DNA of 35,689 nt from Gammaproteobacteria bacterium (GTDB lineage Bacteria; Pseudomonadota; Gammaproteobacteria; Steroidobacterales; Steroidobacteraceae). The notes beneath the pieces are model-generated. The model worked only from the letters and a program-made list of their open reading frames with translations, made no database searches and was not told where the DNA came from. The DNA lies in assembly GCA_028293805.1 (NCBI GenBank), contig JAQGOC010000208.1:1-35689 (forward strand), read 5' to 3'. The first letter of the stretch is position 1; each line of letters begins with the position of its first letter. A program made the translations under genes and the position numbers. Positions 7,943 through 17,198 of the stretch are shown here, in pieces.

Positions 7943-9184
7943 ATGAAACGATCGATCTCGAACTTGCCCGGGTTGTCGCGGCGGAATTTCCTCGCGGGCG
8001 CGGGCGGACTCAGTGTGGGGGGGCTGCTCGGCGCTTTCAGTCCGCCGGCGCGGGCCGGCGCGCTCATCGAGCTTCCCTTCGCCAATGGCCGGCGTGAGCT
8101 GGTGACGGACTTTCCGCAGAAAAGCGCGATGATCCTGCAGCGGACGCGTCCGCCGTTGCTCGAGACTCCGTTTGAAGTATTCGATCAGGGCGTCTTCACG
8201 CCCAATGACCGCTTCTATGTCCGCTGGCACCTGGCCAACATTCCCACGGCCATCGACCCGGGCGATTTCCGGCTGAAAGTCCGGGGACACGTGCGCAAAC
8301 CGATCTCGTTGACGCTGCACGATCTGGTACATGACTTCCCGCCGTTCGAGCTCGCCGCGGTCAATCAGTGTTCCGGCAATTCGCGCGGATTCTTCAGCCC
8401 GCGCGTCACCGGCGGCCAATGGGCGCACGGTGCGATGGGCAACGCACTTTGGCGAGGGGTACGCCTGAAGGATGTGCTCGACCGTGCGGGTGTCGCGCCC
8501 GGGGCGGTTCAAGTGCGCTTCCAAGGCCTCGACACCGGGGTGCTGCCGCAGACCCCGACTTTCTTGAAGTCGCTCGACGTGGATCATGCCCGCGATGGTG
8601 AGGTCATGATCGCCTACGAGATGAACGGCGAGCCGTTGCCTGTGTTGAACGGATTCCCGCTGCGGCTCGTCGTGCCGGGTTGGTTCGCTACCTACTGGGT
8701 GAAGATGCTCGAGGACATCGAAGTCCTCGACAAGCCCGATGACAACTACTGGATGAGCAAGGCGTACCTGATTCCCGATACCCCTGGCGCCAGCGTCACG
8801 CCGGACCAAAAAGGTGTGAAGATGGTTCCGATCAATCGGATGCCGCCGCGCTCGTTTTTTACCAGTCACATGGACGGTGCTGCCGTCAAGCGCGGGCAAA
8901 CGCTGAACGTGCGTGGAATCGCCTTTGGCGGCGACACAGGCGTCGCAAAAGTGCTGGTATCGGAGCAGGGCGGGCAGTGGCATGAGGCGCGGCTCGGCGC
9001 GAATCATGGCAAGTACAGCTTTCGCCAGTGGGAATTTCCCCTGCGGCTTGCCACCACCGGTCAACAAAGGCTGAGAGTCAGGGTGGTCAACGCTGCGGGC
9101 GTGACGCAGCCCGACCATCCAAACTGGAATCCAAGCGGATTCATGCGCAACGTGATCGAGTCGCTTGCCGTGCAGGTGTCATGA
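7943..9184 (+). CDS. Tat-exported sulfite oxidase family molybdoenzyme (SorA/SoxC-like)
   Basis: A 413-residue periplasmic enzyme of the sulfite oxidase fold. It begins with a twin-arginine signal (LSRRNFLAGAGG, Arg13-Arg14). The molybdenum-ligand cysteine is in NQCSGNSRG (Cys142), with Arg147 five residues later, and the upstream pair RWH (Arg93, His95) keeps the spacing to the Cys seen in bacterial SorA (Arg55, His57, Cys104, Arg109). The C-terminal part (from about 280) is the Mo-co dimerisation domain. AAGGAG precedes the ATG. The next gene, 18 bases on, is a single-haem cytochrome c, which suggests sulfite:cytochrome c oxidoreductase (SorAB type). SoxC is the alternative, but no sox genes are nearby and the cytochrome is too small for SoxD. 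Confidence 0.85.
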   Translation: MKRSISNLPGLSRRNFLAGAGGLSVGGLLGAFSPPARAGALIELPFANGRRELVTDFPQKSAMILQRTRPPLLETPFEVFDQGVFTPNDRFYVRWHLANIPTAIDPGDFRLKVRGHVRKPISLTLHDLVHDFPPFELAAVNQCSGNSRGFFSPRVTGGQWAHGAMGNALWRGVRLKDVLDRAGVAPGAVQVRFQGLDTGVLPQTPTFLKSLDVDHARDGEVMIAYEMNGEPLPVLNGFPLRLVVPGWFATYWVKMLEDIEVLDKPDDNYWMSKAYLIPDTPGASVTPDQKGVKMVPINRMPPRSFFTSHMDGAAVKRGQTLNVRGIAFGGDTGVAKVLVSEQGGQWHEARLGANHGKYSFRQWEFPLRLATTGQQRLRVRVVNAAGVTQPDHPNWNPSGFMRNVIESLAVQVS

Positions 9185-9202
9185 GCATCTGAAGGAGTAT
9201 CC

Positions 9203-9610
9203 GTGGAATCCAAATTGCGAAAACCCGCTGTAATCCGGGCGACGCCGGCCGTGCTCGCCGGACTGCTGCTCGCCGCGGTCGCGCCGCAGCTGCGGGCGGA
9301 AAATACCGCGAGCTCGCAGGCTAAGCCTGCCAGGCAGCCTGAGGTCCGATGGACGAAGGTCAACGTGCAGCTGCCCACGAGTCTGGCCGTGTTTCCTGCC
9401 GGACGGGGCGCCGATATCGCCAATTCGCAATGCCTCATGTGCCACTCCGCGGACATGGTGTTGCACCAACCGACCCGCACTCAGGAACAATGGAAAGACA
9501 CCATCAACAAAATGCGCACCGCTTACGGCGCGCCGCTGCCCGCCGAGCAGGTCGATGCACTGGCCGCTTATCTGTCGGGATTGAACCCTCCGGCCAAGGC
9601 TGGCTCCTGA
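9203..9610 (+). CDS. Secreted monohaem c-type cytochrome (SorB-like)
   Basis: A 135-residue protein with a Sec signal (VLAGLLLAAVAPQLRA, cleavage near 32) and one haem-attachment motif CLMCH (Cys77, Cys80, His81). The stretch QWKDTINKMRTAYGAPLP contains a Met at about 103 that could be the second haem ligand, and EQVDALAAYLSGL is the usual C-terminal cytochrome helix. The start is GTG at 9203, with GAAGGAG just before it; the gap to the molybdoenzyme stop is 18 bases, so the two form an operon. It is the likely electron acceptor from the molybdenum centre, passing electrons on to a terminal oxidase. Confidence 0.85.
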   Translation: MESKLRKPAVIRATPAVLAGLLLAAVAPQLRAENTASSQAKPARQPEVRWTKVNVQLPTSLAVFPAGRGADIANSQCLMCHSADMVLHQPTRTQEQWKDTINKMRTAYGAPLPAEQVDALAAYLSGLNPPAKAGS

Positions 9611-9999
9611 GAATTCGGGCGAGGGTCTCGTGGCGGCCGCAGGCGCCACAGCATGGCGCGCGCGTCGAATCTGCGTTGCTTCGTGAAATGGGGCGCTCGG
9701 CGCTCCTGATGAGCTCACGCGCGAGCATTACGCCAGTCGCTGTTCAAAGCCTGTAACGAGGCCAGTCGCGCCCCTGCCAGTGCAGTGTGCAGCGGTGCGC
9801 TCGAGCATGAGCTGAACGGTTGCAATGGCACAAGACTGCCCCGCTTCAGCCCGCGCCAGCATCGCGATATGCTGCGTCGCGGGGTTGCTTGGGCGGGGCC
9901 GCTAAGCTGGGGGCAGTGGCTTCATGATCGAAGCTCGCTCGGTTAGACTGCAGTCACCTCTCGGGCGCCTGACAAGGACAAGAATCAAGATGGCGGGAA
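9611..9999. other. Intergenic region before the PAS hybrid kinase
   Basis: 389 bases with no gene I can support. Short frames here are not preceded by ribosome sites and show no recognisable motif. No strong terminator or consensus promoter was seen. The transcription start for the kinase presumably lies in the last 100 bases. Confidence 0.5.
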
Positions 10000-12825
10000 G
10001 TGGCTGCCGATAACGAGCGAATCGCGGTATCTCACGCACTCCCATTTCTCGCCGGCAACGGAGAAATGGCATGCCTGATGCGTGCGTATGACTGGGCATC
10101 CACCACGCTCGGTCCCATCTCCTGCTGGCCGCAAAGCCTGAAGACCATCACCGCATTCCTGATGGATTCGCCGCTCCCGATTGTCCTGCTGTGGGGACCA
10201 GACGGGGTGATGCTTTACAACGAGGCCTACTCGGTGTTCGCAGGCGGAACCGACAAGCTCGGCAAGGCAGTGTGCGACGGCTGGCCCGAGGTCGCGGACT
10301 TCAACGCCAACGTGATGCGGGTGGGCCTGTCCGGCCGCACCCTGGCGTACCGGGACCAGGAGTTCACACTTTACCGCAATGGCCGGGCCGAACAGGTCTG
10401 GATGAACCTCGACTACTCCCCCGTGCGCGACGACACCGGCCGGCCGGCCGGCGTCATCGCCATTGTCGTCGAAACCACGGAGCGCGTTTTGGCCGACCGC
10501 CGCGCCGCGGCCGAGCAGGAACGGCAACGGCAGATGCTGCAGCAGATGCCCGGCTTCGTCGGAATGCTTTCGGGTCCGGACTTGGTTTACGAGTATGTGA
10601 ACGACGCTTATGTCGCAATCTCCGAGCGGACCGAGTTCATCGGTCGCCGGTTTCGGGACGTCTTCGCCGACATCGCCGGCCAGGGATTTCATGAACTGTT
10701 CGAGGGCGTCTTCCGCAGCGGTGAGGGTGTCGTCACGCGCGGCATGGCGCTGCGACTGCACGGCCGCGAAGAGACCCAGTATGTTGACTTCGTCCTGGAG
10801 CCGATCCGCGACGCGACGGGTACTGTCATCGGAGTGTTCGTCGGCGGGTATGAGACCACCGAGGTCCATCGTGCCACCGAAGCCCTGCGTGCCGGCGAAG
10901 CGCGCCTGCGCGAACTGAACGCCAACCTGGAACGCGAGGTCATCGAGCGGACGCAGGCGCGGGGCTTGGCTTGGCAAGTCACGCCCGACCTGATGGGCGC
11001 GCTCAACTCAAAAGGGTATTTCGAAACATCAAACCCGGCCTGGGAGACTGTGCTGGGTTGGTCGGAAGAAGAGGTCGCCAGCCGGTCGATCTTCGAATTG
11101 CTCCACCCCGATGATGTTGAGACGACGCGGGCTGGCTTCAATCTGACCCAGATCGGCAAGCCCGCCATCCGCTTCCCCAATCGCTATCGATGCAAGGACG
11201 GAAACTACCGCTGGATCTCCTGGGTCGGGGTGCCGGAAGACGGCATGGTCTATTGCACCGGCCGCGACATTACTGAGGAAGTCGCCGCCGCGGCCGAGCG
11301 GGATCATCTTTGGACACTATCAGAGGACATGCTGGCACGCGGCGACTACAGCGGCGCCATCTCTGCCGTAAACCCGGCGTGGACGCAAGTGTTGGGCTGG
11401 TCCGAGCACAAGCTGCTGACCAATCCCTACGTTGACATCATAAATCCGGAGGACGTCGGCCACACGGTCACCGCGTTGCAGTCAATGCGCCAGACGGGCC
11501 AACCGACCCGGTTCGAAAACCGCGTTCTGGCGTCCAACAGCGAGTGGAAGCCGATCGGATGGACGGTGTCGCCCGAACCTGATGGGGTGAACTTCATCGC
11601 CATCGGGCGGGACCTGTCCGACTACAAGGCCCGCGAGCGGGAGCTCCTCGTTGCGCAGGAAGCCCTGCGCCAGTCTCAGAAAATGGAAGCGGTGGGCCAG
11701 CTCACCGGTGGCATTGCCCACGACTTCAACAACCTGCTGGCTGGAATCAGCGGCAGCGTGGAAGTCATCAGTGCGCTGCTGAAGCGAGGACGCCTGAATG
11801 ACGTCGAGCGGTACATCGTCGCCGCGCAGAACTCGACGCGGCGGGCCGCGGCCCTGACCCAGCGATTGCTTGCATTCTCCCGGCGACAGACCCTCGATCC
11901 AAAGCCCACGGACGTCAACCGGCTGATCAACGGCATGGAGGAGCTGATCCGTCGCACTGTTGGACCGGCGGTCGAGTTGGAAGTGGTCGGGGCAGGCGGG
12001 CTCTGGCCGACAAAAATAGATCCGTCGCAGCTGGAGAATGCGCTCCTGAACTTGTGCATCAACGCACGCGACGCGATGGCACCGGACGGCGGACGACTCA
12101 CCATTGAAACCGCAAACAAGTGGCTCGACAAGCGCGCAGCCCAGGAGCGGGATCTTCCGGCGGGACAGTACATCTCTTTATGCGTGACCGACACCGGCAC
12201 CGGGATGTCGCCGGTCGTCATCGAACGCGCCTTCGATCCTTTCTTCACCACCAAACCTCTCGGTGAAGGAACCGGACTCGGCTTGTCCATGGTCTATGGC
12301 TTCGCGCGTCAGTCCGGCGGCCAGGTGCGGATCTACTCGGAGCTCGGCCGCGGCACGACGATGTGCCTCTACCTGCCCCGCCATCCGGGCGCGATCGACG
12401 AACAGGGGGCAGACGAAACTCCGCATTTGGCGCAGCGCGGGGATGGCGAAACCGTGCTCGTGGTCGACGATGAGCCGACCATCCGCATGCTCATCCGCGA
12501 CGTCCTGCTCGAAAACGGCTATGTCCCGCTCGAGGCGGCGGACGGGCCCACGGCGCTCAGGCTCCTGCAATCCAACATGCGCATCGATCTGTTGATAACC
12601 GACGTCGGACTGCCCGGCGGCGTAAATGGTCGCCAGGTCGCCGACGCTGCGCGTGTTTCCCGACCCACCCTGAAGGTTCTTTTCATTACGGGGTATGCCG
12701 AAAACGCCGTGGTCGGCAACGGCCACCTGGAGCCAGGCATGGAATTGCTCACCAAGCCATTTGTCATGGCAACGCTCGGCAATCGAATTCGGGAACTGAT
12801 CGCCCGCCCGCCTTCTGCAAAATGA
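10000..12825 (+). CDS. Soluble multi-PAS hybrid histidine kinase with receiver domain
   Basis: A 941-residue sensor with no membrane segment. Four PAS-type sensor segments run at about 50-160, 180-290, 325-425 and 435-540. Next come the dimerisation helix with phospho-His574 in GGIAHDFNNLL and the ATPase domain with N-box NLCINARDA (about 684-692), DTGTGM (731-736) and the G2 box GEGTGLGLS (755-763). A C-terminal receiver has its acidic pair in VDDE (822-825) and phospho-Asp868 in LLITDVGLP. The start is GTG after GGGAAG. An ATG nine bases upstream is in another frame and hits a stop at once. PAS folds often bind haem, flavin or small ligands; none can be named here. It is monocistronic, and its partner regulator is not in the window. 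Confidence 0.92.
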   Translation: MAADNERIAVSHALPFLAGNGEMACLMRAYDWASTTLGPISCWPQSLKTITAFLMDSPLPIVLLWGPDGVMLYNEAYSVFAGGTDKLGKAVCDGWPEVADFNANVMRVGLSGRTLAYRDQEFTLYRNGRAEQVWMNLDYSPVRDDTGRPAGVIAIVVETTERVLADRRAAAEQERQRQMLQQMPGFVGMLSGPDLVYEYVNDAYVAISERTEFIGRRFRDVFADIAGQGFHELFEGVFRSGEGVVTRGMALRLHGREETQYVDFVLEPIRDATGTVIGVFVGGYETTEVHRATEALRAGEARLRELNANLEREVIERTQARGLAWQVTPDLMGALNSKGYFETSNPAWETVLGWSEEEVASRSIFELLHPDDVETTRAGFNLTQIGKPAIRFPNRYRCKDGNYRWISWVGVPEDGMVYCTGRDITEEVAAAAERDHLWTLSEDMLARGDYSGAISAVNPAWTQVLGWSEHKLLTNPYVDIINPEDVGHTVTALQSMRQTGQPTRFENRVLASNSEWKPIGWTVSPEPDGVNFIAIGRDLSDYKARERELLVAQEALRQSQKMEAVGQLTGGIAHDFNNLLAGISGSVEVISALLKRGRLNDVERYIVAAQNSTRRAAALTQRLLAFSRRQTLDPKPTDVNRLINGMEELIRRTVGPAVELEVVGAGGLWPTKIDPSQLENALLNLCINARDAMAPDGGRLTIETANKWLDKRAAQERDLPAGQYISLCVTDTGTGMSPVVIERAFDPFFTTKPLGEGTGLGLSMVYGFARQSGGQVRIYSELGRGTTMCLYLPRHPGAIDEQGADETPHLAQRGDGETVLVVDDEPTIRMLIRDVLLENGYVPLEAADGPTALRLLQSNMRIDLLITDVGLPGGVNGRQVADAARVSRPTLKVLFITGYAENAVVGNGHLEPGMELLTKPFVMATLGNRIRELIARPPSAK

Positions 12826-12901
12826 CTGTCGGGCTGCCAGAGCTCACGACCCGTAGCCTCCAGGTCCCCCCCTGCAGGTGACGGGACAATACACGTTCCG
12901 T

Positions 12902-13438
12902 TTACCTGGCTGCCGCGAACAAGGCGGGGTAACTCGGAATCTTCCTCATCAAGCCGTCCCGCAGGCGGGTTGAGGCGAGAAAGAAGTCCTCCTCGGTCTT
13001 GCCGCTGTCCGGAGGATTCTTGTAGGCGATGACAATCTCGCCAACATTTTCACCGGATACGTCCCGCAGCGGCAGCATCATCACGAACTTCTTCACAGTA
13101 TCGTTTGTGCGGTGCCAGCGAGGATCGACAATGGTGATGCCCTTCTTGCTGATGTCGACGTCGTCCGGATCGTCCACGTTTCCGATGCGATCCGGGAGCG
13201 ATCCGGCAAACATCGTGTAGGCGTCGGTTTGGCCCGGGGGAATGCCATGGAAGGTTACGCTGATCAATTCAGGGTGCGCGGCCATGATCTCGTCGGCGAG
13301 TTTCTGCGCATAGATTTTTGTAGCCGGCGGTGTCCAGTTCTTTGGATGTGCGGGCGCCGCCGCCGGTGCGACCGACGGCCCCATGAAGGCCCCGGTGGCC
13401 AGGACCGCAACACACGCGAATCTCACAAGTGTTCCCAT
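12902..13438 (-). CDS. Secreted protein of unknown function
   Basis: 178 residues from the ATG at 13438, chosen because AGGGGGAA precedes it and because it gives a clean Sec signal (MGTLVRFACVAVLATGAFMGPSVAPAAA, described by its hydrophobic core VAVLATGAFMG). The frame stays open 14 codons upstream without support. The mature part starts as an alpha helix (IYAQKLADEIMAAHPEL). It continues with mixed strand segments: VTFHGIPPGQTDAYTMFAG, then ITIVDPRWHRTNDTVKKFVMMLPLRD and ENVGEIVIAYKN. That alternation resembles a small periplasmic Cache/PAS-like sensor fold, but I do not recognise the family. It converges on the PAS hybrid kinase, 76 bases away. Confidence 0.7.
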   Translation of the reverse strand: MGTLVRFACVAVLATGAFMGPSVAPAAAPAHPKNWTPPATKIYAQKLADEIMAAHPELISVTFHGIPPGQTDAYTMFAGSLPDRIGNVDDPDDVDISKKGITIVDPRWHRTNDTVKKFVMMLPLRDVSGENVGEIVIAYKNPPDSGKTEEDFFLASTRLRDGLMRKIPSYPALFAAAR

Positions 13439-13545
13439 GGATTTCCCCCTCGTCAGATGGATCGAAGTCATGCGGCGCAAGCGCGCAATCCTAGATCACG
13501 AACCTTAAATACAACTGAATTCTGGATGAAATTCCGCTTACTCCC

Positions 13546-13560
13546 GGTGCGCCGCGCACC
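13546..13560. repeat. Inverted repeat upstream of the 2HCT transporter
   Basis: GGTGCG-CCG-CGCACC, perfect 6-base arms around 3 bases. It ends 25 bases before a -10-like TATACT at 13586-13591 and 68 bases before the transporter start. It could be an operator or a short hairpin; the -35 region is not recognisable. Confidence 0.35.
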
Positions 13561-13628
13561 ATCCTGTTTTCGCTGCGTGTTCCCGTATACTACTGGCTCA
13601 CTTCATCAATGCGACTGGCTATGCGTCA

Positions 13629-14987
13629 ATGAGAGCACACACCGAAGCGTCCGATCGCGATGGTCCGAACGCGGCTGTAAGCAAAGCATCGCGCGCGTGG
13701 CCGCAGGCCTGGTGGCGGATAATGGAAGTGCGCATCGGTATCGTGCCGCTGCCCGTACACCTGCTGTTGCTCGCGGTACTGGCCTATTTCGTGGCCAGCG
13801 GCAAGGTGCCAACCGAGATCAACATGATGATCGGGGTTCTGGCCGTGCTCGGCTTTACCTGCGCCGAGCTCGGCCAGCGCATTCCGGTCGTGAATCAGAT
13901 CGGGGGCGCGGCGATTTTCGCCACCTTCGTTCCTTCGTACCTGGTGTTCCATCACCTGATACCCGGCACGGTCGTCACCGCCGTCACCGAGTTCACGAAG
14001 GCGACGAATTTCCTGTATCTGTTCATCGCCGCAGTGATCGTCGGCAGCATCCTCAGCATGGACCGTACCGTCCTGATCAAGGGTTTTCTCAAGTTGTTCG
14101 TGCCGATGGCGGCCGCTTCCATCGCCGCCATGCTGGTCGGCACGGCGGTGGGCGCCGCGCTGGGACTCGGTGCGCGGCATACGCTGTTGATGATTGTGAT
14201 TCCGGTGATGGCGGGCGGAGTCGGCGAAGGCGCGATCCCCCTGTCCATCGGCTATGGACAGCTCTGGCACCAGCCCCAGGGCGAAGTGTTCGCGCAGGTG
14301 TTGCCTCCCGTCATGTTTGGCAGCCTGACAGCCATTCTGCTTGCCGGCATACTGAATTTCCTGGGCCGCCGCTTTCCCCACCTGTCCGGCGATGGCCGGC
14401 TGCAACCGGGCGGAAACGACGACCTCACGACGCAAGCGGAGGACGCGCCGATACAGGTCGATGTGACGCACATCGCCGGGGCCGGGCTGCTCGTGATTAC
14501 GTTGTATCTGCTGGGTCTGATCTGCTTCCAGACATTCCGGCTGCCTGCGCCGGTGGCGATGCTGCTGCTCGCGGTGCTGGTCAAACTCGCCCAAGCCGTG
14601 CCACCCCAGCTGCAACAGGGCGCCTATGTTGTCTACCAGTTCTTCCGCCGCGGCGTTACGTATCCGCTGCTGTTCGCGATCGGCGTGGCGCTGACGCCGT
14701 GGGAGAGACTCGTAGCCGCCTTTGCGCTACCGAATCTCCTGACCATCGTGGCTACCGTGGTCACGCTCGTAGGCACGGGTTTCTTCGTGGGCCGCTGGAT
14801 CAAGCTCTATCCGATCGACACGGCCATCGTAATCGCCTGTCGTGCCGGACAGGGCGGCACCGGCGATGTCGCGATCCTGACTGCCGCGAATCGCATGCAA
14901 CTGATGCCGTTTGCACAGATTGCGACTCGCATCGGCGGGGCGATCACGATCACGCTGACGCTGTTGTGGCTGGCGCATTCAGGCTGA
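13629..14987 (+). CDS. 2-hydroxycarboxylate transporter (2HCT/CitS family)
   Basis: A 452-residue inner-membrane secondary transporter for citrate- or malate-like 2-hydroxycarboxylates. It has about a dozen hydrophobic segments, starting with LLLLAVLAYFVASG (45-58). The two re-entrant-loop signatures of the family are clear: GGVGEGAIPLS (from Gly196) and GQGGTGDVAILTAANRM near 415-430. These are followed by the substrate-Arg motif QLMPFAQIATRIGGA. The N-terminal 30 residues are hydrophilic and may be trimmed if the ATG of the later IMEVRIG stretch is used. Members work as sodium symporters or precursor/product exchangers. No citrate lyase or decarboxylase genes are close by. The 3' end overlaps the convergent sensor kinase gene by 38 bases. 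Confidence 0.93.
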   Translation: MRAHTEASDRDGPNAAVSKASRAWPQAWWRIMEVRIGIVPLPVHLLLLAVLAYFVASGKVPTEINMMIGVLAVLGFTCAELGQRIPVVNQIGGAAIFATFVPSYLVFHHLIPGTVVTAVTEFTKATNFLYLFIAAVIVGSILSMDRTVLIKGFLKLFVPMAAASIAAMLVGTAVGAALGLGARHTLLMIVIPVMAGGVGEGAIPLSIGYGQLWHQPQGEVFAQVLPPVMFGSLTAILLAGILNFLGRRFPHLSGDGRLQPGGNDDLTTQAEDAPIQVDVTHIAGAGLLVITLYLLGLICFQTFRLPAPVAMLLLAVLVKLAQAVPPQLQQGAYVVYQFFRRGVTYPLLFAIGVALTPWERLVAAFALPNLLTIVATVVTLVGTGFFVGRWIKLYPIDTAIVIACRAGQGGTGDVAILTAANRMQLMPFAQIATRIGGAITITLTLLWLAHSG

Positions 14988-16365
14988 GCGGGGCGTGTGC
15001 CGCGGCCGGCTCGGCCGGAATTTCGAACACCACGCGCAGGCCGCGTCCATCGCTGCCCGCCTCTGCGAAGATCCGGCCATCATGCAGGCCGATGATGCCC
15101 CGGCAGATCGCCAGTCCCAGGCCGCTGCCCTCCTGACTCGCAGCGGCGCTTGATTTCAGGCGCATGAAGCGATCGAAAATGCGCTCGCGCTCCGCGAGGG
15201 GAACCCCGGTTCCCTCATCCTCGAGACTGACTCGCCACCGCGAGCCGTCCAGTGTGGAGCGCAAGCGGATTTGCCCGCCAGGAGGCGAGGCATTGACCGC
15301 ATTGCTCAGAAGGTTGAGTAACACGCGACGCAGCCAGCGAGGCTCATAGATCGCTTTCCCCTGGCCTGCGTGCGATGCAGAAAAACGCAGGCCGCGCGCT
15401 TCCGTCAGCACCTGCGCATCGATGCTGAAAGTGGCCAGGAGTGCTGTAGGGTCATGCGGCGCGAGCTCCAGCGTAATGCTGCGCGCCTCGATGCGCGACA
15501 GGAACAGCAACTCATCGATGGTGGCGTTGAGGCGGGTGACTTCCTCGAGAATGGTCAGCAGTTCCTCCTCGTTCTCGCAATCGAGAGCGCCGGAGGCGAG
15601 CAGTTTCTCGGCGTGCAGGCGGACGAGCGACAGAGGAGTCTTCAGCTCGTGAGAGGCATCGGCAGCGAAGCGCCGCACGTGCTTGAACGAATCCTCCAGC
15701 CGGTCGAACATGGCGTTGAGCAGCAACGCCAGCTCGGAGATCTCATCATGAACCTGCGGCACGGCGATGCGCTCGCTCAGATTATCGGAGCCGATGCGGC
15801 TCGCGGTTTCGCGGATGAGCCGCACGGGCCGCAGCGCGAGCCGACTCAACCCGAGACCGATGACGACGCTCATGACCAACATGATCGCCAGCAGACCGGC
15901 GCCGACCTCGGCATAACCCTCCATGACGTCCTGAACCTGAGTTTCCGAGGTGGCAATCATCACATCGTAGGGAGACAGGAGAAACTCACCGACGCGCAAC
16001 AGACCGATGCTGCCCCAATCGAGGTCGTACTTGCGTTCGCCCTTGACGTCCGGGATCGATTTTCCATGCAGATTGGTGGAATAGAAGATCGTGCCGGTGT
16101 CGCGTCCGTGGATGTCGATGTAGAACAGTACGGAGGCGTATTCGGTCGTCTCGCGAATGCGCTGGTCGATGACGGCAGGGCTCAAGAGCCGGTAATCCGG
16201 GCCCAGGCGCGCCTTGATCTGGTTGAACTCGGACTGGTTCAGCAGGTCCAGGCCGTGGATCAGGTAGGTTTCGAGCAGGTAGTAGCCGGCTATGAACAGT
16301 ATGGCAAGAGTCGTCGTGGCAGCGGCCGCATACCAGAGCGAAAGTCTGGCGCCGATGGATCTCAT
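14950..16365 (-). CDS. Membrane sensor histidine kinase (OmpR-type two-component system)
   Basis: A 471-residue kinase. Helix 1 is at about 9-31 and helix 2 at about 156-175, enclosing a 125-residue periplasmic sensor domain with no motif I know. A HAMP linker (RLALRPVRLIRETASRI) follows. The phospho-acceptor is His239 in FAADASHELKTPLS. The ATPase part shows NLLSNAVNASPPGG, DEGTGVP and GSGLGLAI. It is co-transcribed with the response regulator gene through an ATGA overlap. The C-terminal 20 residues are an Ala/Pro tail that overlaps, in antisense, the end of the 2HCT transporter gene. The arrangement suggests, but does not prove, that the pair controls the transporter. The stimulus is unknown. 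Confidence 0.92.
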   Translation of the reverse strand: MRSIGARLSLWYAAAATTTLAILFIAGYYLLETYLIHGLDLLNQSEFNQIKARLGPDYRLLSPAVIDQRIRETTEYASVLFYIDIHGRDTGTIFYSTNLHGKSIPDVKGERKYDLDWGSIGLLRVGEFLLSPYDVMIATSETQVQDVMEGYAEVGAGLLAIMLVMSVVIGLGLSRLALRPVRLIRETASRIGSDNLSERIAVPQVHDEISELALLLNAMFDRLEDSFKHVRRFAADASHELKTPLSLVRLHAEKLLASGALDCENEEELLTILEEVTRLNATIDELLFLSRIEARSITLELAPHDPTALLATFSIDAQVLTEARGLRFSASHAGQGKAIYEPRWLRRVLLNLLSNAVNASPPGGQIRLRSTLDGSRWRVSLEDEGTGVPLAERERIFDRFMRLKSSAAASQEGSGLGLAICRGIIGLHDGRIFAEAGSDGRGLRVVFEIPAEPAAAHAPLSLNAPATTASA

Positions 16366-17027
16366 CGCAGCTGATAGCCCACGCCGCGTATGGTCTTGAA
16401 CAGCGCCTTGCCGTCCGTGGGCTCGAACTTCGCCCGCAGCTTGCTCATGTACACATCGAGCAGGTTGGCATCCATCTCGTACGGGGATGACCAGACCTTC
16501 TCGCAGATCAGCATGCGCGTGAGTATGCGGCCCGCGTTGTGCATGAAGATCTCGAGAAGGGCGAACTCGCGGCTGGTCAAATTGACCGGCACGCCGTTGA
16601 ATTGCGCCGTCCGGCCTGCCAGATCGACACGAATGCCACGGTGTTCGAGCACCGTGTCCTTGACGCTCGACTGCCGCCGCAGCAGCGAGCGCAGGCGTGC
16701 CAACAGCTCGTCCAGGCTGAATGGTTTTGGCAGATAGTCATCGGCGCCGACATCGAGGCCCTTGATGCGGTCCTGTACGGTATCGCGTGCGCTGAGAATG
16801 ATGACGGGCTCGTTGAAACCGCTCTTGCGCCATTCGTGGAGCAGGTCCAGCCCGTCACCGTCGGGCAGACCAAGGTCGAGAACGATGGCATCGTAGCTGG
16901 CCTCGCAGAGCGCATCCCGTGCGTCGCTGCAGCTGCCAACACAGCCGACGGTATAACCGGCATCGGTCAAACCCCGCTTCAGGAGCAGGCCGAGACGCGC
17001 CAGGTCTTCCACCACCAGAATTTTCAT
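16362..17027 (-). CDS. OmpR/PhoB-family response regulator
   Basis: 221 residues. The receiver domain (1-115) begins MKILVVED, with acidic Glu7-Asp8, phospho-Asp51 in IVLDLGLPDGDG, the switch residue in IILSARD and Lys in LPKPFSLDELLARL. The C-terminal winged helix (about 125-221) has LTSREFALLEIFMHNAG, then the recognition helix NLLDVYMSKLRAKF and the final wing TIRGVGYQLR. It is a standard QseB/PmrA-like regulator. The gene comes first in the pair and its stop overlaps the kinase start (ATGA). Target promoters cannot be deduced; the 2HCT transporter upstream region is the nearest candidate. Confidence 0.95.
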   Translation of the reverse strand: MKILVVEDLARLGLLLKRGLTDAGYTVGCVGSCSDARDALCEASYDAIVLDLGLPDGDGLDLLHEWRKSGFNEPVIILSARDTVQDRIKGLDVGADDYLPKPFSLDELLARLRSLLRRQSSVKDTVLEHRGIRVDLAGRTAQFNGVPVNLTSREFALLEIFMHNAGRILTRMLICEKVWSSPYEMDANLLDVYMSKLRAKFEPTDGKALFKTIRGVGYQLR

Positions 17028-17198
17028 CGTACCTCAAGGTTCTCGCTCCCGCGTCGGGCCGCATCATCGCGCGATATCGGATTGGCGGCAATGAAGAGGC
17101 TGCCGGCCGCAATTCCTAAAGGGCGGCGAGTCTTTTCCAACTCGCGAATGGATGCGCCGCGCAATGAACCGTCCGGGCACGCGGCACGCGCAGGCTCA

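Noticed and set aside
7703-9118. 471-residue open frame antisense to the sulfite oxidase gene
   Set aside because: No motif, composition typical of a shadow, and the plus strand encodes a clear molybdoenzyme with a ribosome site.
13112-15136. 674-residue plus-strand frame across the transporter and neighbours
   Set aside because: Arg- and His-rich, crosses several real genes on both strands, no domain; the transporter in another frame is certain.
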